Shown here: positions 9,770-24,470 of the stretch, one piece after another
How the letters are laid out: each line of letters opens with the position of its first letter
Position numbering within the stretch: the first letter of the stretch is position 1
Source of the DNA: Salvelinus alpinus
Taxonomy: Eukaryota; Chordata; Actinopteri; Salmoniformes; Salmonidae
Direction: 5' to 3'
DNA length: 64,000 nt
Assembly (NCBI RefSeq): GCF_045679555.1
Contig: NC_092092.1
Span: 23,364,969-23,428,968 of the forward strand
Position numbers and translations under genes: made by a program
The notes under the pieces: generated by a model
The model's input: only the letters and a program-made list of their open reading frames with translations
Told to the model about the DNA's origin: nothing
The model's database searches: none

Positions 9770-10264
9770 AGTGAAACAGTGGGGTACGCACAGAATAGCA
9801 TGGAATGCACCTCCTTAGTTGATGGTAAAAGTTATTAGACTGCGTTGTATTTACTTATCTAGTGCTTTCATTAAGGCGGGTCATCAAAAGCAGAGGGAAG
9901 GGAGATAATATTTGGCATTGGACACAGTCTAAATATTAGTCTATACATTATTGCCATTTCTGTTGTATGAAAGTATGAATCTTTTTCAACAGATTTGAGA
10001 CAGAACTTGCTTTATCATAACCAAAAAGCAAAAGACCTAATATTAGTCCATTGTTTGTTTGCTTCAAATCCGGTTTAAAAAGGTTGCTGTAATGGAATGT
10101 CATTTATTGAGCATTACATATCAATAAATGCAATTTGCATGTTAAAATGTCATGATGCAACTTCCACAATTGTTTAGTGTGTCCATTCTTTAAACTGAGG
10201 TCAAAGTTATCGCAAATCCATGTTCATAGGCTGGAGTGTTTACGGACATATTTAATCTCTCCCT
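9770..10264. other. Intergenic A/T-rich sequence, nothing recognised
   Basis: No ORF, exon-like segment or known repeat is visible. The later PDCD2 exons that would be expected here are absent. Confidence 0.6.
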
Positions 10265-11084
10265 ATCGCAGTCTGCTGTCCACACATGCTTCAAGATGGC
10301 CACCATTGTTCCCCTACCCAAGAAAGCAAAGGTAACTTAATTAAATGACTATCGCCCCGTAGCACTCACTTCTGTCATCATGAAGTGCTTTGAGAGGCTA
10401 GTTAAAGATCATATCACCCCTGCCTTACCGGACACCCTAGACCCACTTCAATTTGCTTACTGCCCAATAGATCCACTGACGCACTGCCCTATCCCATCTG
10501 GACAAGAGGAATACCTATGTAAGAATGCTGTTTATTGACTATAGCTCAGCATTCAACGCCATAGTACCCTCTAAGCTCATCATTAAGCTTGAGGCCCTCG
10601 GTCTGAACCCCGCCCTGTGCAACTGGGTCCTGGACTTCCTGACAGGCCACTCCCAAGGTGGTGAAGATAGGAAACAACACCTCCACTTCGCTGGTCCTCA
10701 ACACTGGGGCTCCACAAGGGTGTGTGTGCTCAGCCCCCTCCTGTACTCCCTGTTCCCACACACCTCCAACTCAATCAACAAGTTTGCAGACGACAACAGT
10801 AGTAGGCCTGATTACCAACAATGACGAGACAGCACCACAGGGAGGAGGTGAGGGCCCTGGGTATGTGGTGCAATGAAAATAACCTCTCAATGTCAACAAA
10901 ACAAAGGAGCCTATCGTGAACTTGAGGGAACACGCCCCTATCCACATTGACAGGATTGCAGTGGAAAGCTTCCAGTTCCTCTGCGTACACGTCACTGATA
11001 AACTGAAATGGTCCACCCACACACACAGTGTGGTGACGAAGAAGCAACAGTGCCTCTTCGTCAGGAGGCTGAAGAAATTTGGCT
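10265..11084 (+). mobile_element. Rex1-like LINE, left part of split copy
   Basis: The RT region starts at CAAGATGGCCACCATTGTTC and encodes [20 protein letters not shown] and KFADD-like blocks in several frames. Homologous sequence resumes at about 15,340 on the same strand, so a second LINE and a local deletion of roughly 200 bases interrupt it. The copy is clearly inactive. Confidence 0.88.
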
Positions 11085-14000
11085 TTTGATTTTATTTTAG
11101 ATTTTATTTGGATCTCTTTTAGTCCCCATTTGGACTAATCTTCCAAGAGTCTATAAACATTAAAATACAATTTATAATACGAACACATTTTCACATATAA
11201 CACACTATTACAAACATACATAATATACTAACATAATGACCCAATAAATACTCAATCTAAAAAATATTGATTCTTCATCTACTATAGTCCCACAACATTT
11301 CTATGTATTATATTTAAATCATTTTAAAATAATGTTTAAATGTATATATTCAAAGGTTTCTAGTTTGCTCAGTTAATTTATTCAATTTCTTTATTGCTCT
11401 AAATCGAAGTGTTCTTTTGCCTATTTCTCTTTTCTGTGTGGATAACGCATAGATGGTGGACAATCTATTCCTAGTATTTATGGAATGTCTGTCTCTTACC
11501 AACTGAATACCGTTGTGAATAGAACTTGGCCGTTTTAAATGATGTATATTATGAAATAAAATAAGCATGTTTTTTCAATTATCTTGTCGATTGATGACCA
11601 ACCAAGAACACTGCGCATGACTGCAACAGAAGAACCATACCTCCACCTTAAAACAATCCTTGCTGCTTTGTTCTGTGCATTCTGCAGCCTCCTAACTTCA
11701 CTTGATGATGCATTTCCACAGACCACAGAACAGTAGTTCACCTGACTCTCAATTAATGCTTGTGTTATTTGCTGAATAATTTTTCCTGGTAAATATTTAG
11801 CTATCCTTCTGATTATGCATGCTGTTTTAATATTTTGTTTTACATAGATTAGTTATTTGAGATGACCATGATAAGTTGTTGTCTAGCTGCACTCCCAACA
11901 GTTTGGTTTCTGCCACTTCTTCAATTTGTACTCCTCCCATACTTAATTGTATCCCATGCTGTTTTGGCCTTTTCCTAGTTGAACAGACCAACATAACTTT
12001 GGTTTTCTTGGTCTTTAAAAACAAGTTTGTTTTGGCAAACCCACTCCCTGATATTCTCCAAATCTCCTTGTAAAGCCTACTGTACCTGTTGAACCGATTG
12101 TCTTGCTGCATAAATTGTAGTATCATCTGCAAATATAGTAGCTTGAGTTTCAGCTTAGGCATAGGGAAGGTCGTTGGTATATATTAAATAAATAAGTGGC
12201 CCAAGGCAGCTGCCCTGCGGTATTCCACAGTTTAACACATGAGGGGAAGAAAATGAACCATTGATATAGGTGGACTGTTTCCTGTCAGTTAGATATGACT
12301 GTACCCAATTCAATGCTACCTCCTTAAAATCAGAATGCATTACTTTTGTCAAAATTATTTCATGATCCACTAAATCAAATGCTGCACTGAAATCTAAAAA
12401 TAGTACACCCACAAACTTGCCATTATCCATAGCATTGAGCCACTGGTCAGTCATGTCAACCAATGCAGTGATAGTGGAATGTTTTTTGCGATAAGCATGC
12501 TGATTGGCTGTAATCAGATCATTATTTTCCATGTACTCCCACATTTGTCTACTCACAATACCCTCCAATATCTTACTGAGTGTAGGGAGTAGACTAATTG
12601 GTCGACTATTGGCAGGAGTAATGGGTTCTTTGCAGTCTTTCGGAATAGGACAGAGTTTCGCATGCTTCCATACATTTGCAAACATCCCCTTTTCCAGTGA
12701 CCAATTAAATATGTATCTCAGTGGAACTGCAATCTGGGGAGCAGCACAGCGAAGCAAAAAATTGTCCATAAGACCATAACCTGTAGATTTATCATCAGGT
12801 AATGACTTCAATAGGTTTAACACCTCCTCCACTGACACCGTTTGCAGACTAAAAGAGCAGATCTTGTTGCTCATAATATGATCATCAATCCATTGGACAA
12901 TAGCTTGTTTGGAAGAATGTATGTTTACATTGTTGCTCAGTAATTTAATTTCCTTTGTAAAACAACCTGCAAAATGATTGGCAAAATTAACTGGTTTTGT
13001 TATTATTCTCCCATCAACCTCCACACTAGATGGGCATGATGAGATAGATGTACCTAAGCCCTTTACTGTGTTCCATACCTTTTTAGAATCATTTTTACAA
13101 TCAATAAAAGCATTGTTGTAAAATAACTTTTTTTTCCTTTCAATTCAATTTAACTGCATAATTACGTAATGTTCTATAGTTCTGTTCATCAATTTCTAAT
13201 TTTGACTTGGCTGCTAAGACTTTTGCCATATTTCTTTGAGAAAAAGCCTCACCCAGTTCATCATCAATCCATGGAGATGGACAGGCACCAACTGTACTCT
13301 TTCTTATAGGGGCATGATGGCCCATTACCTCAGTCAGCAAATCAATAAAACATTCTGTAGCGTGATTTAAATCATCCTCTAGATAAATCAGCTCCCAGGG
13401 TACAGCAGCCAAATCATTTAGAGATAGCTCATGATTAAATGTTTTAAAATGTATTTTGACCACAATCCTAGGGGGTTTCTTTGGAACCTTGGTGTTCATG
13501 GTTATGGTCACAATATTATGGTCTGTCCAGCCCACTGGCATTGATCTGGCTTTTAAGCATTGCAATGGTATATTACAGAAAATCAGATCAATGCATGTCT
13601 GAACGATGACCCAACTTAATTGAAGATCTAGTAGTATGATTAACCATTTGTTTCTAACCACAGTTCTTGGCATATCTCATCAATTTTGTTCTATTCAAAT
13701 TATTTTGATCCTTCCAATTTATATTAAAATCACCCAAGATAAATACATCTCTGTTGCTATCTGTGGCCTGGTCAAACTCAGTACATAAGTCATCCAGATA
13801 GGACACCTTAGAGCTAGGAGGTCTATACACACATCCTACCAATATGGGTGCCTGGTAAGGCAGATGTACTTGAGCCCATAGTGCCTCTATTTGACATACA
13901 TTAAGGTCATCCCTCCTCTTAAAAGGTATATGATTCTGAATATACAGTGCTACACCCCCACCATTCCAATTCCTGTCCCTTTTCAATAGACTATATCCTT

Positions 14001-15325
14001 GAATGTTAATTTGCCCATCATTTACAGATGCATCTAAATGCGTTTCAGTCAAAGCCAAAATATGAATATTATTTATGTTGACCAAGTTAAAAACCTAATG
14101 TATTTTGTTAGGAAGGCTACATACATTAACCTGGGCTATATGCAGCCCTTTCCTTATCAAGTGGAGATCAATAGAGCATGTATTCGTTATAGTTGAAGTT
14201 GTCATGATACACTACAACACACAAACTCAGATTTGAACATTAAATTAAAATAGCCAGGGAGTTACTCTAGAGTCCTGATACAATTGCCCGTTGATATAGA
14301 GTTTATCCATCGCCATGGAGACTCGTTGATTCAGGCAACGCTTTTCCTTCATGGTGGGATATAGTTTTTTTCTCCTTTCATTGATCTCGGTGGGGAAGTG
14401 ATCATTCATTCCAAAATCAGTGTTTCTGAGTTCTCTCCCATGTTCTTCGTCATTTCCCTTTGCTTAAGTTTGTCAAAACATGCAATAATAGCCCGTGGCC
14501 TATTTCCAGAGGCCTTACATATTCTATGAACTCTGGAGAAAGTGGCATTACGCACAACATCAGTGGGCAGTTTTAGTTGAGTTGACATAAAGTCTCGGAC
14601 TGTGTCCTCACAGCCTCTGCTGTTGTCATTCTCCGGTATCCCTGAAAATATTAGATTGTTCCGCATTGATCGACACTGTACATCAAGCAAGTTTTCTTTA
14701 AGTTGTTTGTTCCCCCTTTGCACCACCTCCACCTTGCTATGAATAGAGTCTACAGTACCTTTCAGCGCCGTGTTCTCTTTCCTTAGATCATCAATCTGAC
14801 GTTCGCTGAATTCTATACTAGCACATAATGCATTGATGTCCTCTCGTAATATATCCAAGATATCAAGTTTGGCAAACCTTTCATTGATGGATTTTAACAA
14901 GTCAACATCCATATCACTAAACCTCTCCCCACTCGCACCCTCTTACTAGGGGATGGTTTGGTTCCATCGTTGATACCTATTGGCCAACCTGGTTTTGGTT
15001 TGTTTTGTTGATTGGGTTGGTTGTCCTTAACAATGCTTGAATCCTCCGAAACCAGCGACATGTTTCTTTGAGTTCGTAAGTATCTCTCGTCAATGAATCG
15101 TTCAAGCTCTTCAATGGATTCTGAATCATCCAGCGTGTTTACAGGCAGAGTTAAACACACAAACTGTTCAGCCGCAACTGAAAACCGCTGGTTGAAAGTC
15201 TCCGAGTGCATTGGTTTTCTTTACAACAAATCCTCTCGTGATGTGTGAGTCACTGTTCCGTCCATGTAGTTGTTGCCTGCTAGATTCAAGCAGTGTTGCT
15301 ATGTCCGCGGTATTCCTGTTAAAAT
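11085..15325 (-). mobile_element. Second LINE (CR1/L2 group, ORF1 with coiled coil) inserted in Rex1-like LINE
   Basis: Reads from right to left. ORF1 is in two frames, 15,211-14,894 and 14,912-14,406; the second has a coiled coil (LRKENTALKGTVDSIHSKVE) and an RRM-like block (RSMRNNLIFSGIPE). The endonuclease is at 14,085-13,654 (ALTETHLDAS, GGGVALYIQNH, VYRPPSS, FILGDFNINW) and continues in another frame to 13,140. The RT is at 13,024-12,155 (SRPISLLPTLSKILE, VLFLDFSAAFDLVDH, GIPQGSCLGPLIY) and continues to 11,350. The 3' end lies at about 11,085. Almost full length but with frame breaks. It could belong to the L2, Daphne or Kiri lineages; a tree of the RT domain would decide. Confidence 0.88.
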
Positions 15326-15805
15326 GAAGAGTGGGACAAACATTCTACAGGCCAAAAAGATGAAGGACAACAACCCCCGAGCCACTGCCTGTTCACCCCA
15401 CTATCATCCAGAAGGCGAGGTCAGTACAGGTTCATCAAAGCTGGGACCGAGAAACTGGAAAAACAGCTTCTATTTCAAGGCCATCAGCCTGTTAAATAGC
15501 TATCACTAGCACATTTAAGGCTACTGGCCTTTATGCATAGACTTGAAATCACTGGCCACTTTAATAATGGATCACTAGTCACTAATAATGTTTACATATT
15601 TTGCATACCCATCTCATGTATATACTGCATTCTATTGTACTGCATCTTAGTCTATGCCATGCTGACATTGCTTGTCCAAATATTTATATATTCTTAATTC
15701 CATTCCTCTACTTAGAAGTGTGTATAGTTAGATATTACAGCACTGTTGGAGCTAGAAACAAGCATTAAGCTAAACACGTATGTCCAATAACATTTGATTA
15801 ATCCA
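15326..15805 (+). mobile_element. Rex1-like LINE, right part of split copy (3' end)
   Basis: Resumes at CTACAGGCCAAAAAGATGAA, continues through TATCATCCAGAAGGCGAGGT and ends near CCAATAACATTTGATT. The same order of blocks is seen at 25,560-26,090. It completes the copy interrupted at 11,084. Confidence 0.87.
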
Positions 15806-16696
15806 GTGAAATGACTAGTTCAAAATCTTGCCATACCCTGAAAAAAGCTTTGTTAACTAACGAGGGAGATCACAATTGGTAAGTGAATATTTAATTGTGC
15901 ACAATGGAGCAAAACAACATTTAAAACAAGAACATAATGACTGACTGCTTTCGTGTGCTTAGTTGTAGACCAAATATACAGTACGTATCAACTATTGAAA
16001 CAAAATCCATGGTGAATTAGTTTGTCTATTTTAGCATTAAAACATGACTGTTCTTAAATAGCACTTAAAATGACCAAAAACTGAATGAGAAAAATAAGAC
16101 ATCCGAGGTACATAGTTACTAATAACACTCAGATGCACAAGGTTGCATGATGAATGTTCCACTCCACGTTACACCATTTTCTTGACTTCAGCAGCAAAGA
16201 GTTATCAAAATGGAATATGTACAAAAATATTGTCGCAATAATGACAAATTGGTAAGCCTTGCAACACAATCCTAAGTAACATTCAATCTGTAGATTATTC
16301 ATATAACAGTAAATTGACTGTAAAAACCATTTAAAGAATAATGTTAGGAATCTTGAATGTCTGCTTGTAGGGTGTGTGGACAAACATGCACTGAGAAACG
16401 ATAGGATAACATCTTAAAACCTACATTAGAAAAATTAAATGCTTCAATGAAAAGAAATTGTCAGTCAGACTGCCTCATTTAATATCAAGCAAGAGTCATT
16501 TAAAAACAAATAAAACTGCTAAAATACAGCATTTCCCCTAGTATCAAATCACCATTAAGGCGATTAGGAGGGGTCCCCGACTTGCCGATTAAAATGTACA
16601 GGTCCAATCAGAGTCCCAATGTAACGGGTCACAACAGAGCAAGTTCCCCTGGGACTATTAAAAAAATAAAATAAAAAAGATTGCAGGCATAAATAT
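15806..16696 (-). other. TBP 3' untranslated and flanking region
   Basis: Unique A/T-rich sequence downstream of the TBP stop codon on the minus strand. ATTAAA-type polyadenylation signals on the minus strand are seen near 16,478 and 15,890, so the 3' UTR may be several hundred bases long. No other gene was found here. Confidence 0.65.
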
Positions 16697-18415
16697 TTAC
16701 GTCGTCTTCCTGAATCCTTTCAAGATGGGGTAGATGTTTTCAAATGCTTCATAAATTTCTCCTCTGACCTTTGCACCTTGAAATAAGCAGCAAAAAGGAT
16801 AGTAAAGTTACATTTGACAACAAATGCCCTTACTCTATGTTATTAGGAAAGGGAGAAAAACCTCACCTGTTAATACAACTTTGCCTGAAACGAATATCAG
16901 CAGAACAATTCTGGGTTTGATCATTCTGTAGATTAGCCCAGGGAACAACTCAGGTTCATAACTGGAAAAAATAAGGGGGAAAATGAGGCCTACTTCTTAT
17001 CTTTGCTCCCAGTACTAAATCACTTTAGAATACCAATCTTAGTATTATAAACAATGTACAAAATATGGCAGAATTATAAGTATAAGAATGCATCCCATCA
17101 GATATTACAGGCTTTAATTTTGCAGTAGTGAATGACAAACCTGCTGAACTGTTGGTGAGTTAGTACAAGTCCCTCTAACCGAATGGGGAATTTGACATCA
17201 CAGCTGCCCACCATGTTCTGAATCTTGAAATCAAGAAATTTGGCTGGGAAGCCCAACTTCTGCACGACTCTGGCGTATTTCCTAGCCGCCAGGCGGGACT
17301 GCTCTTCACTAGAGGGGTAGGAGGGAGCATGAGGAGGTCTTTAAACAGATGTTGTTTTGACATGTTTTGTGTTCTTTAAAAAAAAGATGATATTAACCTT
17401 TTGGCTCCTGTGCAAACCATTTTCCCAGAACTGAAGATAAGTGCAGTTGTTCTTGGCTCTCGTATTCTCATGATTACAGCAGCAAATCGCTGTAAGACAA
17501 GAACAGTTGAGAAAGTTATACATTTTGTCAATAGAACAGTGTCTTGGTGGGACATTCTCAGACCCGAAGCAACATGCCTTGTGGGCCCATTCTAGTTACA
17601 TTTTAGCCTGGTCCTATTTCACCTTTCCCTGGGCCCTGACAATGATTTGTGCAAATGAAGAATAACAATTTATGCTTACCTTGGGGTTGTACTCAGCATT
17701 TCTAGCTCGCAGTGCTATTGTTTTCAAGTCAAGTTTGCAGCCCAAGTTCACAGTGGATACGATGTTCCTAAAAAAGGGAAGGAAATAAACCATGCCATCA
17801 GGATGGGAGATTCTCGCTGTTGATATGGTCACATCACTATTCACCTTCATCTATTAGCTTCTTGTGTTTCCGCTTTATAGGAGTACATAGGGGTTGAGAC
17901 TAATGAACTAATGAATTGTTCAGGAACACTTACTGTAACTGAGGGACAATCCCAGAACTCTCAGAGGCAGGAGTGGCAGGTGTGATGGGTGTCATGGGGG
18001 TTAGCGGTGTAGCGGTGTAGAGGGGGGTGTTTCCTGGCAGTGTGGTGGTGGTGACCGTTTGGGAGTGATAAAGCTGTGGTGTCTGTCCCAAACCCCCTGG
18101 CACCCCAGCCTGCTGGGCCGAAGCCTGCTGCTGTTGTTGCCGCTGCTGCTCTTCCAGGAGAGACAGGCTGTTGGTGTTCGTGACAGGTTGGGGAGTCAGA
18201 CCACTGCCATAGGGCATCATGGGGCTGAAAATGGGCATACCAGGAGTCATTGCCCCCTTTGACAGATGGAAGAACAATCCCTCAATTAGGCTAGTTGAAT
18301 CTAAAACATTTGAGCAATGTTGTTCCTGTGTTGACAACAATAACGTCTCACTCAAATTAGTTACCTGAGGGGAGGCAAGACCCTGGAAAGGTGGCAAACT
18401 GTTGTTCTGCTCCAT
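16697..18415 (-). CDS. tbp: TATA-box-binding protein
   Basis: Complete coding sequence in seven exons: 18,415-18,365, 18,256-17,934, 17,767-17,680, 17,489-17,398, 17,308-17,141, 16,961-16,867 and 16,776-16,697. All introns obey GT-AG and phases agree; the total is 897 nt, 298 aa. The N-terminus begins [17 protein letters not shown], and the glutamine tract is short ([17 protein letters not shown]) compared with mammals. The core starts with [19 protein letters not shown] and contains both saddle repeats ([34 protein letters not shown]), ending GFRKTT. TBP binds TATA boxes and nucleates TFIID, SL1 and TFIIIB in the nucleus. The ATG was chosen because it aligns with the human N-terminus; an upstream in-frame ATG at 18,511 lies in the 5' leader. 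It is convergent with the PDCD2 relic and on the same strand as PSMB1. Confidence 0.98.
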
Positions 18416-19189
18416 GTCCTCAAAGTATGAAGCGTTCACTTGACTGGCCGTCTCAAAGGCCTGAAATTCTCTGAGGAGTAGGAGCAATTCTGGTTTTGAT
18501 AATTTCGACAACAGTCATGAATCGTAATAGCAGAGCGTAGCAGCGAACCCCTTAGATCGCTTCTTTTGACCAGAAAGAACAGACAAATCACATACAGAAA
18601 GTTGGCTAAGCATTGAGATCGGGGAAATCGGTGGCAAACACTGTTGTCAATGGAAACTTGACCAATCACTCAACTAGACCACATAATGCAGCAGTACCTA
18701 ACTAACGATAGACAGCTAATTATCTAATTAGTTAACCTTTGCAGCCAGACAGTCAGCTAACAAACGTTAACTAAGTTAGCTACCGCTACGGTGGCGCGCG
18801 AACTTTTAACATAGCTACCTAGCACTTTAACACCACGCATTGAAATTCAATCCAACTTTGCAATGTATGCTTTTGTTTACAGAAACCATGCAACTTCGTG
18901 TGAGCGTAAAAAACAGTTTGGCGCAAATTTCGCACCGGACTTGCAGTTGGCCAGGTTAGCGTAACGTTAGTTACGTTAGCAAGCTAGCTACTGCCATGGC
19001 AACACTCGTGTGGTCGTTAGTGTTTTGCTCACTAAGTGATGCTGTTGTGTTGAGAAGGGACTCCGTAAATATGTCAAATACTCACCCCCGTCTCTATAAC
19101 ATTCAAAGGAGCTTTGGCTAGCTGATGGTTCCACAGATTCATGCACTTGGTCTAAACAGCGACATCAGTGACCACTTCCGGTGTCAAAG
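18416..19189 (-). promoter_or_regulatory. TBP 5' non-coding exon, first intron and promoter
   Basis: On the minus strand a likely non-coding exon 1 ends at about 19,086 (GGGG/GTGAGT). A good acceptor (CTCCTACTCCTCAG) at 18,471 gives a leader from 18,470 to the start codon. An ETS-type site, CCGGAAGT on the minus strand, lies at 19,174-19,181, as in known TBP promoters; no TATA box is apparent. The intron is rich in TAGC, CGTTA and GCTAAC words (18,680-19,010). Boundaries are inferred from splice signals only. Confidence 0.65.
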
Positions 19190-20600
19190 TTCCTAAGCCT
19201 TTTCCGATGAGGTTTAACCGCGGTTGGCATCCATCAAAGTTCCTATTACATTCTTGATTATTTTCTCTGACAAGGTACAAGGGCAACAGTTCCCCCAAAT
19301 CAAAAACAGAAAGTGCTGTTCAAGAAAAAATAAAAGGGGTTGGCATTATATCTTTTCTTGCCCTGAGCGTGTGTAGTCTTCTTCGATTAAGTTTAACAGC
19401 GGTTGGCATCCAATACATTTTGCATTACCGCCACGTACTAGACTGGCGTATAACTCACTTACACTTCCCTTAAAAATAACAAAATAAAAATAAGAAATAA
19501 ATACCCTACCGTCTAACACTACACTCATATTTGTTTTATTTTTTATAAAAATACTCCACTATTTCTATCTATTTAGCCCTACTTGAGGCCAACAGCCAGA
19601 AAGAATGGGACACCACCACTTAAAACATCATGTAAATCTTCTGATATCAAGTCTCGCACACCTACATACTCTTTGCAGCTGCCACCACAACCTATTTTCT
19701 GCGACTTACATTCCATCCCTGCAGTACAGTTGATAACCATTGCTATAAATACCAAAAATCCAATCTTACTGAAACATATATCACTTGTTGGTTTATCCCT
19801 CTGTACTGGTACAGATCTAATACTCACACCACTCCTCTCCCTCCCCCTTGATCTTCCTCTACTTTCTTCACTGCCTCAGTATATGACAACTTCTGCACTA
19901 TTCTAACCCTGGAAACCTCAACCTGCCTCTCGCACGGGACATTTCTGATCCTCAGCCCCATAGGCACCCCTACAATTAACACTCACCACTACTTTCCCCA
20001 ATGCTACACATTCCTTTGTCTCATGCCCTTCTGCACACCTAGGAACCTCCTCCTTCACACTGCTGCCACATGCCCATAAGCTTGACACCTGTAACAGCGT
20101 AATGTATTTGGTACAAAAGCTTGTACAGGATAACATATATCATAACATCACTTTGTCAGGCAAAGACTCAACATCAAAACTCAAAAGAACAGACAATTAC
20201 TCTTTCTCCACTCACACCACCCGGTCTGCGTCACACCAAACGACGAGCATCACAAACACCGGGAATCTTCCCATTCGGTTGGTCAGCTTTCACATTTACC
20301 GCTACCCCAGTAATCACTCCTTTTAATGGCGCCCTTTTCTTGAGAGCAAAACAATTCACGTCTCTTGCCCCAATTCGTTTAACACAGAGCACCTGCTCCC
20401 TCTGACCAGCAGAAACACAAACATCACAAGATCACTTCTGGTTCCCCTCACTGATTCCACAGCAGCCAACTGTTTTCACCCACCCTGAAACCACAAATGG
20501 ATCAGTCAAAAGGCAAGGGTCCACTTTTTCCAAAAACTTCACTCCTGTCAGACTCATCTTTATCCTGACCCATGTGTAGTCTTCCTGGCCTGAGCATGCT
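19190..20600 (-). mobile_element. CCHC ORF1-only retroelement relic with (GAA) tail
   Basis: Reading leftward from 20,600, broken frames encode a gag-like ORF1: RVKRIGARDV..FALKKRAP, LKGVITGVAV, then zinc-knuckle pieces (CAEGHETKECVALGK and NCRGAYGAEDQKCPVRE near 20,136-19,918). Next come VQRDKPTSDICFSKIGFL and KYVGVRDLISEDL (to about 19,580). After a short 3' region come GTGGCGGTAATGC (about 19,425) and GAAGAAGAC (about 19,375). No ORF2 lies between ORF1 and the tail. A block GATGCCAACCGCxGTTAAAC is repeated at about 19,390-19,412 and 19,210-19,232. The family looks like a LINE-derived element (I/Nimb-like ORF1), but this is uncertain. Confidence 0.72.
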
Positions 20601-20999
20601 TAGATAGGATTTTTGCTTTTATGGCACAGGTTGTAGTGCACATGCCTTGATCCACAGGGTCACTGAACCCCTGCTTCTGCAGTTGCCCCTCAATAATTAC
20701 ATTGGTGGCAGCAGAAGGATAATCCCTGGTTTCTGTTCTTTGTCAGAAGCATTCCCCTGGCTGCATAGGGGTTTTAGTGTGAAGTACACCTCTTTGAGAG
20801 GAGTTACATATGAAAGAATACTACCTTACTACCATAAAATGGTCTGGACAGTTATGGCAGTGGGGTTGTGGATCCAGTTCTGAATGTCCAAACTCAATCT
20901 CTACAGTTGTAAACACCCCTATTTGGCAAAAAGTATTATTGCGAGCCTTAACCAACTCTCTTCTAAAGGAGACACTTCCAATCATTGGACCTATGTCAT
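20601..20999. other. Unassigned intergenic sequence
   Basis: A short ORF (20,647-20,883 +) has no recognisable motif and no splice context. I see no known repeat or gene here. Confidence 0.55.
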
Positions 21000-21697
21000 A
21001 TACACTGTGTACAAAACATTAGGAACACCTGCTCTTTCCATGACAGACTGACCAAGTGAAAGCTATGATGTCAACTGTTACATCCACTTCAGTGTAGATC
21101 AGGGCTGCCCAACCCTCTTCCTGGAAATCTACTGTCCTGTAGTTTCAGTCCAACCCTAATGTAGCATATCTGATTCAGCTAGTTAAGGTCTTGTTGAGCA
21201 GTGACTTAGTAGAATCAGGTGTGTTAAATTGGGGTTGGACTGAAAACCCACAGGACAGTAGATCTCCAGGAAGAGGGTTGGGCAGCCCTGGTGTAGATGA
21301 AGGGGAGGAGATAGGTTAATAAAGGATTTGTAAGCTTTGAGACATGAATTGTGCCCCATTAAGAGGGTGAATGGGCAAGACAAAATATTAAGTGCCTTTG
21401 AACTGGGGTATTGTAGGTGCCATGTGCACCGGTTTGAGTGTGTCAAGAACTACAGCGCTGCAGGGTTTCCACGCTCAACAGTTTCCTATCCATATCAAGA
21501 ATGGTCCACCACCCAAAGGACATCCAGCCAACTTGACACAACTGTGGGAAACATTGAGTCAACATGGGCCAGCATCCCTGTGGACCGCTTTCAACACCCT
21601 GTAGAGTTCATGCCTCAACAAATTGAGCCTGTTCTGAGGGCAAAACAGGGTGCAACTCAATATTAGAAAGGTGTTCCTAATGTTTTATACACTGTGT
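21000..21697. mobile_element. Tc1-derived non-autonomous element
   Basis: Left end TACACTGTGTACAAAACATT and right end AATGTTTTATACACTGTGTT are inverted repeats. The internal sequence contains decayed Tc1-like transposase DNA-binding-domain sequence (FELGYCRCHVHRFECVK, SRTVSYPYQEWSTTQRTSSQ in one frame). A truncated second copy is at 31,088-31,535. A smaller MITE at 21,100-21,290 sits inside this one. Confidence 0.85.
21100..21290. mobile_element. hAT-type palindromic MITE nested in Tc1-derived element
   Basis: 191 bp with terminal inverted repeats CAGGGCTGCCCAACCCT and AGGGTTGGGCAGCCCTG; the complementarity extends well inward. It is flanked by a perfect 8-bp duplication, GTGTAGAT at 21,092-21,099 and 21,291-21,298, the target-site length typical of hAT transposition. 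The second copy of the host element (31,190-31,205) has a single GTGTAGAT at this place, confirming the empty site. Confidence 0.92.
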
Positions 21698-21902
21698 TTG
21701 TTGGTTTTTCTAAACAGTTCATACTCCATTGTAATCAAATACATTTTCAAACATTTAATTTTTAATAAAAATGGTCACTGACAAAATTAACTACAGGGAA
21801 CATTTTTCTTCAGCAAGAATGTAAAAAGAAAAGCAGGAGATGGGTCCAAAATATGAAAAATAGACAAAAGTGGGAGGTTGACAGCGGCAGGGAATAGGTT
21901 GT

Positions 21903-24030
<2,128 letters not shown>

Positions 24031-24470
24031 TGTGCCGGTTAACGAGGAAACACAAAGTCTTCAGCTTCCCAAAGACAAGTGAGAAATATCGCTGTATCAC
24101 TGCAATATGGCGAACGGATATGCTTCTTCTTCTTCAACAACCTGCAAAACAAAAATGTGTCTTTTCTACCACCTTCTGGCTGGAGTCATGGGTAAATGCA
24201 ACTCAACTGGCTATCCGAACATGGGTGTCAACTCAACATTCTTCTTCTTCTGTATATTGTCGTTAACACAATTTAGTGTGCGGCATGAAAACAGAATTCA
24301 TAAAAAACGTATCAAACTAAAAAAAACGACTCAACTACTACCCAAAAAATCGAAATATAATTTAATCAAAAAACGTTTCTGTTAAAAATAAAACAGAGCT
24401 GATCCCTACACAAGCTCAAGGGGAGCCTGGGACGGCAGGCCGTCTTCTGGTGCCAGTACCCCTCGCAAGT
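24031..24470 (-). promoter_or_regulatory. PSMB1 upstream region with (GAA)n retroelement tail
   Basis: The minus-strand leader just above the ATG reads CTCGTTAACCGGCACA. A GAAGAAGAAGAAG run lies at about 24,122-24,135, within 105 bases of the start codon, and a second GAA run is at 24,239-24,250. An A-rich stretch follows to 24,400. With the ORF1 relic at 26,097-26,494 this may be the 3' part of a CCHC retroelement later split by a Rex1-like LINE. Promoter function is inferred from position only. Confidence 0.5.

Noticed and set aside
18416-18511. Longer TBP start at an upstream in-frame ATG ([16 protein letters not shown]...)
   Set aside because: A strong splice acceptor at 18,471 lies inside this stretch, and TBP proteins begin at the MxQNNSLPP block, so the upstream frame is leader or intron sequence.
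20647-21022. ORFs of 70-78 codons between TBP and PSMB1 as hidden genes
   Set aside because: No recognisable domain, no splice partners, and the right end runs into a Tc1-derived element.
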